Assembly (NCBI GenBank): GCA_016926375.1
Contig: JAFGOR010000266.1
Span: 1 to 49,755, forward strand
From: Bacteroidales bacterium
Lineage (GTDB): Bacteria > Bacteroidota > Bacteroidia > Bacteroidales > UBA10428
Direction of reading: 5' to 3'
Length of the DNA stretch: 49,755 nt
In this document: one piece after another, positions 38,142 to 47,900 of the stretch
Position numbering within the stretch: the first letter of the stretch is position 1
Layout: each line of letters starts with the position of its first letter
Position numbers and translations under genes: made by a program
The notes under the pieces: model-generated
What the model was told of the DNA's origin: nothing
Databases searched by the model: none
What the model saw: the letters and a program-made list of their open reading frames with translations, nothing else

Positions 38142-39338
38142 TCAGAAAGAAGCTTCAGGGCCTACTTTGATTAAGGCTACGGCGGTATTTCGATCTGAAT
38201 GGTGGTTGGTTCCGAGAATGATAAAGCCACCGTTTGAAACAGGCCTGAATGACATTGCGGTAAGTTCACTGGCTATACCGAAGTCCGAGTGGGATTTCTG
38301 ATTTCCTGAAGCGTCGGCAGCAATAAGACAAATAGCAGAATTTGAAGCTGTAGTTGCGGTAGTGCCTAAAACATAAATAGAATTACCTGCTTTAAAAACG
38401 CTGCACCCCACATTTTTCCCATTGTTGATGTAAGTTTTTCTCCAATCCACGCTGTGGGGGAAGGAGGTAAATGAAACTGCGTTAAGCGCTATGTCGGTTC
38501 CTGTGGCAGTTTTAACCGTAGATAGAACCAGGAAATGGTCGTCATCCAGAACCCGGATGCAGTTGCCTTCTTCATCGGTGTTTGATGACAGGTAATATTG
38601 ATCATTCACAGCACCCTGATCGGTGGTTTTCAGAACAAAAACATTAGGAATGCCCGGATAGGAAGGATTGTTTTTTGACGTACCGGTAATGACAAAGCCA
38701 TCGGATAAAATCTGAACGTACTGGCCTACGGCATCACGGGGTGCCAATTTCGAGAGAAGTTTCGGCTCCCAAGGCTCATTGCCGCTGTTATCGAGGGCTG
38801 CAAGCCAGATTCTCTTAATATTGTCGGATTCCTGTGCGTAGCCGGTAATGATGAATGAACCACCGTCGTCTATTTCGAAATGCCGGGCTTCAAGAATGCC
38901 TGTTGATGAAAAAACATGCGACCAGATTCTGTTTCCTTTCTGGTCGGTGCGGATTACGATGACATCCTGCTTGTCGGTAACCGGGTTCCGGGATGATCCC
39001 AAAATTGCAAAGCCGCCATCAGATGTGGTTTTCAGACAGAAGGCCCGGTCGTTATATATCTGATCGGCGACTACCCTGTAAAAGTACTTTGCAGAATCGA
39101 TGGAATTTCCATATTCATCAGTACGGATAAGGCAAATCCTTGTTGTTTCGTCATCCAGCTTTGAGGTGCCGACAAAAGCATACCCGGTTGACGTTTCGGT
39201 AACGTCGGCAGCTGAGAATTCCGAGTAATTTTTATAAAATTTGACAAATTGTTCCGCCTGAATGTCAGATATTTCCTTCTCATCACAGGCAAAAACAATC
39301 AGGAGCAGTATCGTGGGTATGAAAAATTTCCCTTTCAT
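38142..39338 (-). CDS. Lipoprotein with beta-propeller-like repeats, unknown function
   Basis: Lipobox LLIVFAC; repeated TSTGYAFVGTSKLDDE / TSDGGFAILGSS / DDGGSFIITGY / LSDGFVITGTS / VSNGGFIILGTN blades. Confidence 0.8.
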   Translation of the reverse strand: MKGKFFIPTILLLIVFACDEKEISDIQAEQFVKFYKNYSEFSAADVTETSTGYAFVGTSKLDDETTRICLIRTDEYGNSIDSAKYFYRVVADQIYNDRAFCLKTTSDGGFAILGSSRNPVTDKQDVIVIRTDQKGNRIWSHVFSSTGILEARHFEIDDGGSFIITGYAQESDNIKRIWLAALDNSGNEPWEPKLLSKLAPRDAVGQYVQILSDGFVITGTSKNNPSYPGIPNVFVLKTTDQGAVNDQYYLSSNTDEEGNCIRVLDDDHFLVLSTVKTATGTDIALNAVSFTSFPHSVDWRKTYINNGKNVGCSVFKAGNSIYVLGTTATTASNSAICLIAADASGNQKSHSDFGIASELTAMSFRPVSNGGFIILGTNHHSDRNTAVALIKVGPEASF

Positions 39339-39340
39339 GA

Positions 39341-40399
39341 TTAACGCTGTTTTTTGGGCTTGTAAAACGAAAAATAGTAACCGGCTGTGAGTGAATAGGT
39401 ATTCAGAGAGAAATCGTCATCACTATAATAGAATTTATCAACAAATTCTTTATTGTATGATGCTACAATGTTGTTGATTCCAAAACCAGCTCTTAACCCC
39501 ACGGCAATAACCCCCCTGGGCACCTTGTACCTGATTCCGGCGCCGGCTAATCCGCTGTATAGCATGCTGGTTCTATAAGCACTAACGTCTGTTGATTCTC
39601 CCGATAACGATTGCATATTTTCATGGAACTTCCGTGAGGATTGTCCGGTAGTTCCTGTAATTTTGGCTGCGGAGGCACCCAGGCTTACGTAACAGTTTAC
39701 CTTCTGAATATTGAATTCATAGGCAACATAAACCGGCATTTCAACCTTGAACAGTTTCTCGGTATAGGAAACCGAACTTAATCCATCGATCAGGGGCTGA
39801 CGGATTTCGTCGGTGAATTTATACTGATTGGAAGTGAAGTTGAATTCAATGTTAAAAACCATGTTTTTGCGGATGTAGCGCCCTATACCTAAACCAACCT
39901 GAAATCCGGGTTTCATGGTGTTCTTAAGTTCTGCCTGGCTCAGGTCGAAAGTAGAAACAGGCTCGATGATTCGGGGGTCAGTAAGGTTGAATCCTGCCGT
40001 AATTCCGAAAGAGAAGACGGAAGTAGTCCGATAGGATTCGAAAAGATAAACAAATTCGATGGGGTCATTGGGCGAAACCTCATACTCGGGATACTTTTTC
40101 AGAAATTCGAGCATGGTCTTCTCTGCTTCAAACTGGTTGTCATCAAAAAGATAAGAAAGGATAATCAGCTTATAGGCTTCAACTTTCTGCACCCTTGTGA
40201 AACCTTCTTCCATGCATGGGGCAAGCATTTTAGGAATCTCATCGATCATTCCCTGATCATACAGTTTCCGTGCTTCCTGTATTTTTGTTGCGCAATCTTC
40301 CTGAGCAAAACTTTCGCCAACATTAATAAATAATTGAAAGCAAAGCACCAGTATGGTCAGCAAAAAAACTCGGGATTTGGTCATGTTTTTGAATAACAT
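39341..40399 (-). CDS. Outer-membrane beta-barrel protein (PorT-like) with N-terminal TPR-like region
   Basis: Signal peptide; FSFGITAGFNLTDPRI, MKPGFQVGLGIGRYIRKNMVFNIEFNF, C-terminal aromatic strand SLTAGYYFSFYKPKKQR. Confidence 0.8.
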   Translation of the reverse strand: MLFKNMTKSRVFLLTILVLCFQLFINVGESFAQEDCATKIQEARKLYDQGMIDEIPKMLAPCMEEGFTRVQKVEAYKLIILSYLFDDNQFEAEKTMLEFLKKYPEYEVSPNDPIEFVYLFESYRTTSVFSFGITAGFNLTDPRIIEPVSTFDLSQAELKNTMKPGFQVGLGIGRYIRKNMVFNIEFNFTSNQYKFTDEIRQPLIDGLSSVSYTEKLFKVEMPVYVAYEFNIQKVNCYVSLGASAAKITGTTGQSSRKFHENMQSLSGESTDVSAYRTSMLYSGLAGAGIRYKVPRGVIAVGLRAGFGINNIVASYNKEFVDKFYYSDDDFSLNTYSLTAGYYFSFYKPKKQR

Positions 40400-40408
40400 A
40401 TAGGTTTA

Positions 40409-43400
40409 CTATTTATTAGGGCAGGTTTTCTGGAGATTGACATCATAACCGACATACGTATCCCATTCACGTTGGGTGAGGTTTCGTGAAATATTGGTGC
40501 ACATTTGTTCAGCCATAAAAGCAGCATGCGTTGGCCAGTAATGGATGTTCCCATTCTGGGTGGACGAAATCAGGTATTTACCATCGGGACTAAAGGCTAT
40601 TGACAATACCCATGAATCATGCCTGTTTATTACAACCGGCCGGTTATTCATATTGTTTACATCCCATATTTTAACTGTTTTATCAGTGCTGCAGGTAGCC
40701 AGCTGGCGGTCATCGTTACTGAACTTAACATCCTGAATACGCACTGAATGAGCTGCAAAGCTGGTGGTCACACGGTTGGTGGTTGCATTCAGGATTCTCA
40801 GGAACCCATTTTTGTCGGCAAAAGCAATACGTCCGCCATTGGAACTGATGGAAACGGCATGGATGGAATTGCCGTCGGATTGGAACACTACGGTCTGTTC
40901 CTTGGTATCCAGGTTCCAGCGTATCAGCCGGCCGTCATCGGTTCCGCCAAAGAGAAATCTTCCTGATGGAGAAACGGCAAGGCACCTGACATAAGTGGTT
41001 GCCAGGGTAATGAATACACTATTGGTATTTTCGATAAGATTCCAAACCATGATGGTTTTGTCGGTACTTGCCGAATACAGGTATTTGCTGTCGGGGGTAT
41101 AGTCAAGTGCGCCAACCCAGCCTTTATGTCCTTCAAGCAGTTCGGGAACAGTATTGGCGGTATTCAGGTTAAAAAGCTGAATACCTGAGGTTTGGGTGCC
41201 ACATGCCAGCCAACGTCCGTTTGGACTGATAGAGAGGCTCCGGTTAAAGAATGAATTGCGGATAAGTGGTCTTCCTGTTTTGGTATTGCTGTTCAAATCG
41301 AAACGCAGGATCTTGCCGTCAAACCCGGAACTGTATAAAGTATTTGTACCGGGTACAAAAGCTAAAGACTGCACAGATCTTTCATGGCCTGACAGGCTGT
41401 TAAAAGCCGGGCCTTTAAAACCTGCCATGGCATCAAACAAGGCCATGTAAATATCAGGGTGATCGTTCTGGCCACCGTAATCCTTATTAAACTGAAAAGC
41501 CTGATAAGCCAGCAAACCTTTCAGGTTGTTGTCGTCAACCTGGGTGACTTTAACTGCCATGGTTTGTGCAATGGAGAGCATTTTTTTGGTAAGCTCCTGG
41601 GTTTTTTCCATTTCAGTGACACTCTGTTTTTCAATTGCCTTATCTGCAACTTTTTCTGCTTCTTCTTTTTGCTTCTGGTATGTTGCACTTCTTTTGGCTG
41701 CTTCTTCGGCTTGCTGGAATGCAATTATTTTTTCCTGTTCGGCAACCTTCGACTGGAAAAATGCAAGTTTGCCTGCACGTTCAGCCGAGTCCGCAATTAT
41801 TTCAGCAAGCATTTGCTCAACCTCAGCCATACTGGCTCTTCCTTCGGCCAAAATCCGGAGGCTGTCGGCTTCCTTTTTCCTGTAGATTGCTTCTTCCGAT
41901 GCGTCTTCAGCTTCCCTCGCTTTTTTAATTGCTTCACCCCGTTGCTGGAAACCCCAAACCGAGATAGTGAGAAAGGCTACAGCGGCAATAAGCATGCTGG
42001 AGGCAAACTTCCGGGTACGGTTCAGTTCCATACGCTGCAACCGCACTTTGTTTTGTTCTTCCTGCTGGTATTTCTTCTCGCTGGCATCAAGAAAAACCAT
42101 TACCTTTTCAAAGGCAGGGTTGTATTTTTTGGCCCAAGCCAGGGTAGGTTGTTGTGTTTTTTTCCAGTTCAGTGCCAGCTGCAAATCAGGTGGCCTCCAC
42201 AGCCCCGTTTTCCCGATCTGATATAATGAAGACGCTTCAGCCAGCCTCAGGTACATCTGTACGGATGAGAATTCCTCATCTACCCACGACCTGAGTTTGT
42301 CCCAGATGCGCATCAGGCTTTCATGGGAGATGTCGATTACCGTATCGCTGTCTATAAACACCTCTTCTCCCGGGGTGACGAAGGATCTGCCCTTTGCCCT
42401 GAACTTGTTCACAACATCGATAACCTTTTCATCGGGAACCTGGGCTATTTCCGCAATGTATTTAATGGTGGCAGGGTGGCGTGTTCCCTTGTTGTCAGCT
42501 CCCTTTTCAGTTAGGCAGCGAAACATGGCCTTACAAATCACCTTACCTTCATCTGTAAGCTCTTCAAATGCTTCATTGGCATGCATCGACAGGGCGTTGT
42601 CAATTCTTCCGGCAACTTCGTAATCGCGTATGCGCAAGGGAGCCGCAGGTTCATTATTCCGGGTCCAGAATTCCCAGGTTCGCATCATCACATGCTGCAG
42701 AACCGGGAGTTGGTCGCTTTTATCTTCAATGGCATTCAGCAAATGCTGCAACAACTGCGGATCAATCTCAGCTCCCCCAACAGCTAACGGGCCGTTAATG
42801 GCTTCGCGGAAATCATCACGTGTCATCTGGGGAATCAGAAAGTTACTTTTGTTGATCAGCTTGGTTAATTCCTGGAACTGCGAACACTCTCCGATAAAAT
42901 CGGAACGCATGGTAAGCACTACATAAATGGGCTGATCTTTTTGCTTGATGGCATTTACCAGCATTTTAATGTAGGCTTCGGTTTCATTAACAACAGTAAT
43001 GTCTTTCCGGCTTTCCTTATACCGAAACAATTCCTCAAACTGGTCGAGAATCAACAGAATGTTCTCATCCTTTGAAAGTTTGATTTGCCTTGCAGCATTA
43101 ACAAGACCAAATGAACTTCGCCTTAATATGGTGTAAAGAATCTGCTTGTCAGTTGAAATTTCTTCATCTGTTTTATCACTTTTTTCACTGGCTGCAATGG
43201 CCTGGGCAAGATTTTCAACCGGACTGTTTCCGGGTCTTGTGGTAATGATTCTCCATTTTGAACCGGCATTGGTAATGAAACCACCATATAAAGCCGGTAT
43301 CAATCCGCAATAAATCAGGGATGATTTACCACTTCCGGACGCACCGGTAACAGCTGCAAAACGGTTTTTGGCAAGGTATTCCAGCACAATCTCACACTGA

Positions 43401-43516
43401 CCTTCACGTCCAAAAAACAGATGGCTTTCTTCAACACTGAAAGGCCTGAGTCCGGGGAAAGGATTTGCCAGTGTCAGCGTGCTGGTTCTTATATTTCGTA
43501 TCGGATTCTCTGTCAT
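40409..43516 (-). CDS. nSTAND1-type NTPase with TM segment, coiled coil and C-terminal WD40 repeats
   Basis: NPFPGLRPFSVEESHLFFGRE, Walker A GASGSGKSSL, Walker B ILLILDQFEELF; TM FASSMLIAAVAFLTISVWGF; WD40 blades HERSVQSLAFVPG.., HKGWVGALDYTPDSKYLYSASTDKTIMVWNL, DVKFSNDDRQLATCSTDKTVKIWDV. Confidence 0.94.
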   Translation of the reverse strand: MTENPIRNIRTSTLTLANPFPGLRPFSVEESHLFFGREGQCEIVLEYLAKNRFAAVTGASGSGKSSLIYCGLIPALYGGFITNAGSKWRIITTRPGNSPVENLAQAIAASEKSDKTDEEISTDKQILYTILRRSSFGLVNAARQIKLSKDENILLILDQFEELFRYKESRKDITVVNETEAYIKMLVNAIKQKDQPIYVVLTMRSDFIGECSQFQELTKLINKSNFLIPQMTRDDFREAINGPLAVGGAEIDPQLLQHLLNAIEDKSDQLPVLQHVMMRTWEFWTRNNEPAAPLRIRDYEVAGRIDNALSMHANEAFEELTDEGKVICKAMFRCLTEKGADNKGTRHPATIKYIAEIAQVPDEKVIDVVNKFRAKGRSFVTPGEEVFIDSDTVIDISHESLMRIWDKLRSWVDEEFSSVQMYLRLAEASSLYQIGKTGLWRPPDLQLALNWKKTQQPTLAWAKKYNPAFEKVMVFLDASEKKYQQEEQNKVRLQRMELNRTRKFASSMLIAAVAFLTISVWGFQQRGEAIKKAREAEDASEEAIYRKKEADSLRILAEGRASMAEVEQMLAEIIADSAERAGKLAFFQSKVAEQEKIIAFQQAEEAAKRSATYQKQKEEAEKVADKAIEKQSVTEMEKTQELTKKMLSIAQTMAVKVTQVDDNNLKGLLAYQAFQFNKDYGGQNDHPDIYMALFDAMAGFKGPAFNSLSGHERSVQSLAFVPGTNTLYSSGFDGKILRFDLNSNTKTGRPLIRNSFFNRSLSISPNGRWLACGTQTSGIQLFNLNTANTVPELLEGHKGWVGALDYTPDSKYLYSASTDKTIMVWNLIENTNSVFITLATTYVRCLAVSPSGRFLFGGTDDGRLIRWNLDTKEQTVVFQSDGNSIHAVSISSNGGRIAFADKNGFLRILNATTNRVTTSFAAHSVRIQDVKFSNDDRQLATCSTDKTVKIWDVNNMNNRPVVINRHDSWVLSIAFSPDGKYLISSTQNGNIHYWPTHAAFMAEQMCTNISRNLTQREWDTYVGYDVNLQKTCPNK

Positions 43517-44997
43517 TTCTTTCCCAAATGATCTAAAAAGTGATTAATCACATCGTGGTTTATTTCGTCATCCCAGTTAACGGGCACATTTTTAAGGAAA
43601 AGCAATGATTTATCTGCTGTTTTCCTGTTTGAAATGATCTCCACAGCCCTGAATGGCTTGCTTTTCCCAAAGCCCGGTGATTTTACCAGATCACGTATCT
43701 TGCTGTTCAGCCAGTCCATGGTGCTGTCGCCCTTGTATATCAATACGGCATCAGCAGCAAGCAGGTTTTCAATATGCCTGGAAAGCGGGAAGAATTCTTC
43801 CCCGGTTCCATTCTGCTCTAAAATGGAGAACCCTTTGGAACGCATTACGTCAATATATTCGGCCATTTTACCGGCTGAGGCTTTTTCAAAAATGATGTAA
43901 AGCTTGTTCTTTTCTGCTGCCGGTTTTCCCTGTGGATTGGTCAGCTCATTCAGCCTGGTATTGAGAATGGTCTTGAAAACTTCAAAGGGAGTTTCAATTA
44001 TTTCAGTAAGATATTGTGCCTCATCTCTTTTTAACCTCTTCAGATAGAGTGCCTGACGCTGATCGGTAGGCTTAATATCATTGGGGATCCAAATGATCTG
44101 ATTGGGTTTTTGTTTGTTCTCTTTACTATCCAGGAAATCCTTGACCGTTTTAATCTGGAAATCAATGAGTGAAAATTTGGAATTTTTAATGAATTCACCA
44201 TACCAGGATCCGACAAGATGAATGGTCATAACAGATTGTTTGAGACACTGCTCAATGGCCTGTTTGGCCTTGTCAGCTTCTTCCGGAACGGGCAGAACAG
44301 GCAATACCCGGTATCCAAGATACTGCAGCTCGCGTTTCAGCATATCCCTGCTTTCGGTAAGGTCGAATGTGGTTTCGGCCAGGAAAACAGCAGGGCAGTC
44401 TTTCAATGGTTTTTTTTCTTGCGGGTCTTCTGAAAGATCAGCAAGAACATCTGTTATGTCGTAGGCAAGGTCAACCAGTTTGGACCAGAATTTTTCATCG
44501 GGGCCATTGACTCCGTCGAGATCGAATGTAACAGGCTTCTTGTTGAAACGATTTATCTCATAAAAGTTATAGCTCAACTCATTTTTCAGACATTCCGGTT
44601 GTTCTTCATTCAACATGGGCTGGGTGAAGACTTTAAAAATGCGGTGTTTTTTGCCGATCTCGCTTTTATCGCTGTTCAGCCAGTTGTGAAGATCTTCCAG
44701 CTCTTTTACATAAGACTTCGATTTGGCGTATTCCGGGGATAAAATCACAACAAACACGGCCGTGCTGGCAAACAGATTTCCGGCAGTTTCACCCAGTACG
44801 GATTGCCTTACGCGGAGATCGTCGTGCATCAGAAACCGGGGACTCTTATCAGACAGCCTGTTCATCAGCAGCGTAAGGTACTTGCTAAACTTCTGGGCCC
44901 ATCCGGTGGTAATCAGATTGTCATTCCCCGAAGAAGGGGCGTATCCAATGAATATGTCGTTCTCAAAACCCATTTCAAATTGTTTAAGCTTCCTCAA
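43513..44997 (-). CDS. TIR-domain protein with additional TIR/DUF4062-like domains
   Basis: N-terminal FENDIFIGYAPSSGND, AVFVVILSPEYAKSKSYVKELEDLHNW (TIR signature with candidate catalytic Glu); internal PAVFLAETTFDLTESRDMLKRELQYLGYRV; C-terminal KLYIIFEKASAGKMAEYIDVMRSKGF. Confidence 0.82.
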   Translation of the reverse strand: MRKLKQFEMGFENDIFIGYAPSSGNDNLITTGWAQKFSKYLTLLMNRLSDKSPRFLMHDDLRVRQSVLGETAGNLFASTAVFVVILSPEYAKSKSYVKELEDLHNWLNSDKSEIGKKHRIFKVFTQPMLNEEQPECLKNELSYNFYEINRFNKKPVTFDLDGVNGPDEKFWSKLVDLAYDITDVLADLSEDPQEKKPLKDCPAVFLAETTFDLTESRDMLKRELQYLGYRVLPVLPVPEEADKAKQAIEQCLKQSVMTIHLVGSWYGEFIKNSKFSLIDFQIKTVKDFLDSKENKQKPNQIIWIPNDIKPTDQRQALYLKRLKRDEAQYLTEIIETPFEVFKTILNTRLNELTNPQGKPAAEKNKLYIIFEKASAGKMAEYIDVMRSKGFSILEQNGTGEEFFPLSRHIENLLAADAVLIYKGDSTMDWLNSKIRDLVKSPGFGKSKPFRAVEIISNRKTADKSLLFLKNVPVNWDDEINHDVINHFLDHLGKK

Positions 44998-47900
44998 CTA
45001 TTCTCAGAATGGCATCCCTGAATTCGATATAATCAAACATCAGGGAATTAAGAACTTCCTGTTCCAGACTGTAGAACTTAAGTTCAGTAGCTGCTTTCAA
45101 AGAATAGATGTTGTCTTCAACATAAATATCGCTGTAAATTATATCATTTTTCTCAAAGGTATAAACTTTACCCGAAGAATTATTTATATGTGCCGTGCCT
45201 TCAATAATGATCATGAACGCAAAATGTACATCTTCACGTTTAACCAGGAACTCCTCACCGGCATTCATATGGTGAACATCGAATGTTCGGGCAATTTCCT
45301 GGAGGACATCTTCGGTTATATGTTCAAACGGGTTACATTTATTTATAAATCTGATTCGGTCGAGCAGGAGGTAGGGAATTCCATCAACCCGTTGATTCAG
45401 AGCTGATTTAAGAAGATTAACCTGTTGCTGACCCAGGCGGGCATAAACCGAGTCAAGTTTGGCCGGCTCGGTTTGTTCGGTTACAAATGCCGCTGTTTCA
45501 CTGATCATCTGGTTTGGATGGAAAATACCGGCAATAATTTCGGTACTCACGGTATTTTTTTTGAGTTTCATATAGCTTGAAATAGCGCAGGCTTTTACGT
45601 ATAACGAAAGCTGGTTGAAGTCTCTGGTAATGATGTTGAGAATGATGTTTTCGGGTGTTTCCTTAACTGCAGGGAAGAAATATTGAAGCTGCTTATAGCG
45701 TTCGGTTATGGAAATATTTTCCACTACGGGAAAGAAAACCTGCTTGATTTCTTCATTTACAATCTGATCAAGGAGCTCAATGCCAAAGCTGATGTCAGTG
45801 TCGCTCCCTTCCAGGAGCATATTCTTTATATTGCTAATGGATGTGGGATTATAGGCAAGTGCCAGAAGGTGGTAGAGCGTGTCGTAGTTATCCCTTATTT
45901 CTTTACTTAAAGCATCGGTGAGCAAGGTAAACTGACTGTATTTACGGATGCTCCCGAAAACGGCAAAGTTCCACGACATCACACTGATTAAACGAACAAT
46001 GTCATTTAAAATACGGTTGATATTGCCGGGAGTTGCTTGAAATTTTGCTTCACGCAGCGCAAGTAAAGCCTGTCTGGATATGATGCGGTTCTGATTTTCG
46101 ACCTTCGATAGCAGGTAGTCAATGGAAGCAGGGCTTGCGATTTTGCCATAGATACGTACGACTCTTGACAGCAATGTATTGTCAGCCTCGGGTTGCAGAA
46201 AAATTTCCTCCATGAATTGTATGCAAGGCTCGCCAATCTTAACAAGGGCTTCAAAAGCGTACGGATAGAAAACAGGTGTGGCCAGGTAACCAATTAATAC
46301 GTAACTGTGATTGGGATTGCCTAAGCGGGCCATCGCTTTTATGGAGGCAAGCTTGACATCCGGTTCTATATCTCTTACAAGATGAAGCAGAAAAATGCCC
46401 CAGTCCTGGTTATCGGAATTGCCAATAATTTCTGCAGCAAGTATCCGGTCGGTAACAGTGGGTGAATTGACCAGATTTTCAATGCCATTGCTTGAATTAC
46501 CGGCATTAATTTTAATTTCGAAGCGATTGATCAGTTTGTCCAGATTGCCATGGTGCTGGGAATTAGAACCAATTTTTCTAATTTCCTTTAACCTGGGTAG
46601 CGCACTTAACAGGGCATTTTCATTTATTCTTTCAAGGAGGTATTTTTGCAGGTTACCGGAATCGGTTCCCAGTAATGAAATGAGATGTCGTTCATGGCTC
46701 AGGGGTTCAATCCGTTCAATGATTGAAAGGGTGTTTATTGATTTAACATGGTTTTTACTGTTAATCAAGGTATGCGACTTTTCATCCGTATTCAAAAGAT
46801 CCATACTTAGGGCTCTTTTACTGGTCTTCAACCTTCGGATGGTTTCACGAAGTGCCTTCTGGTATGCCTTTACGAGAAGAACCGCGACGGGCAACCAGAT
46901 TAACGAAAGCAAAATGACAAGTAAAATGATGAAGGGCCCCCTGTTCAGGTTCAGAAAAATCAGACCCGACAATAAGAAGCCTGCAATCAGCAGACCGAGC
47001 ATTCTGAATGAACCTTCAAGCCTGGGCTTAATTGAATATATAAACCTGAGGTCAAGCGTTCGGAACAACACACGAAGGGATGGGAGCTCAATGGCCTCGA
47101 AAGCAGTTTCATAGCCGATTTTCAGCATGGCAACCATCAGGAATCCAAACGAAAAACGTGCAATTGCATTGGATTGTCCCACAAGCAAATCAACAACAAG
47201 AGTGGCAATGGAAGCCAGGATCAGCACGGAAGGAAGGAGTACCAGGCTGAAAGGCGAATCATAAGAGTACAGGATCTTTCTCAGCAGGAAGCGCTCAGTG
47301 CCATAAATGAACAGGAACATGGTGCCGGTAAAGAAACCGAAAAATTTAGCCAGCCCGATGGTGTTGGGATAATTGAACCGGGTTTCGCTCACAAAATAAT
47401 AATGAACAACAAAACCAAGTACGGAAGATATGAGCACAAATGCTAATAACAGCAGGGTGTACCGGGTATAAAACATTTCATAAAACCTGGACCGCAGCGG
47501 TGATAGTCGTTTCGGTGGTTGCGGAAAGGCTCCTGCGTGGTGATGGTGGTAATTGATAATGAGCTGCAAAAGCGCAGCAAAACCAATTAATGCTGCACTT
47601 ACCGCAGTAATAATCAGAATGTCCCAGTGAATGTAAAGTGCCCCGATGAGACCATAACTAAAAATCACAATACCTGCAATGAGTGCAGTCTGAAAAAACT
47701 GATAGAATCTTTTGTGTTGCTCGGGGGAAAAAACAGCTGCAGTGGAATGGCGGAATAAAATAAGTACCATGAATGTGAATGGCAGGTTGAGCGTAAAGGG
47801 CAGAAATAAGGGAATTCCAAACAGGTTTAAATCAGTGAACGTATCGTGAAAATAAAAAAGTGTAGCATTGGAAAGCAGCAGGAGAAAAAAGACCCAGAAT

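Noticed and set aside
38017-38301. 94-aa plus ORF in the gap between adhesin and lipoprotein
   Set aside because: Half lies antisense to the lipoprotein CDS; the rest covers the promoter-like region; no recognisable motif.
41459-42226. 255-aa Phe/Cys-rich plus-strand ORF
   Set aside because: Reverse reading of the Lys/Glu-rich coiled coil of the STAND protein (AAG/GAA become CTT/TTC).
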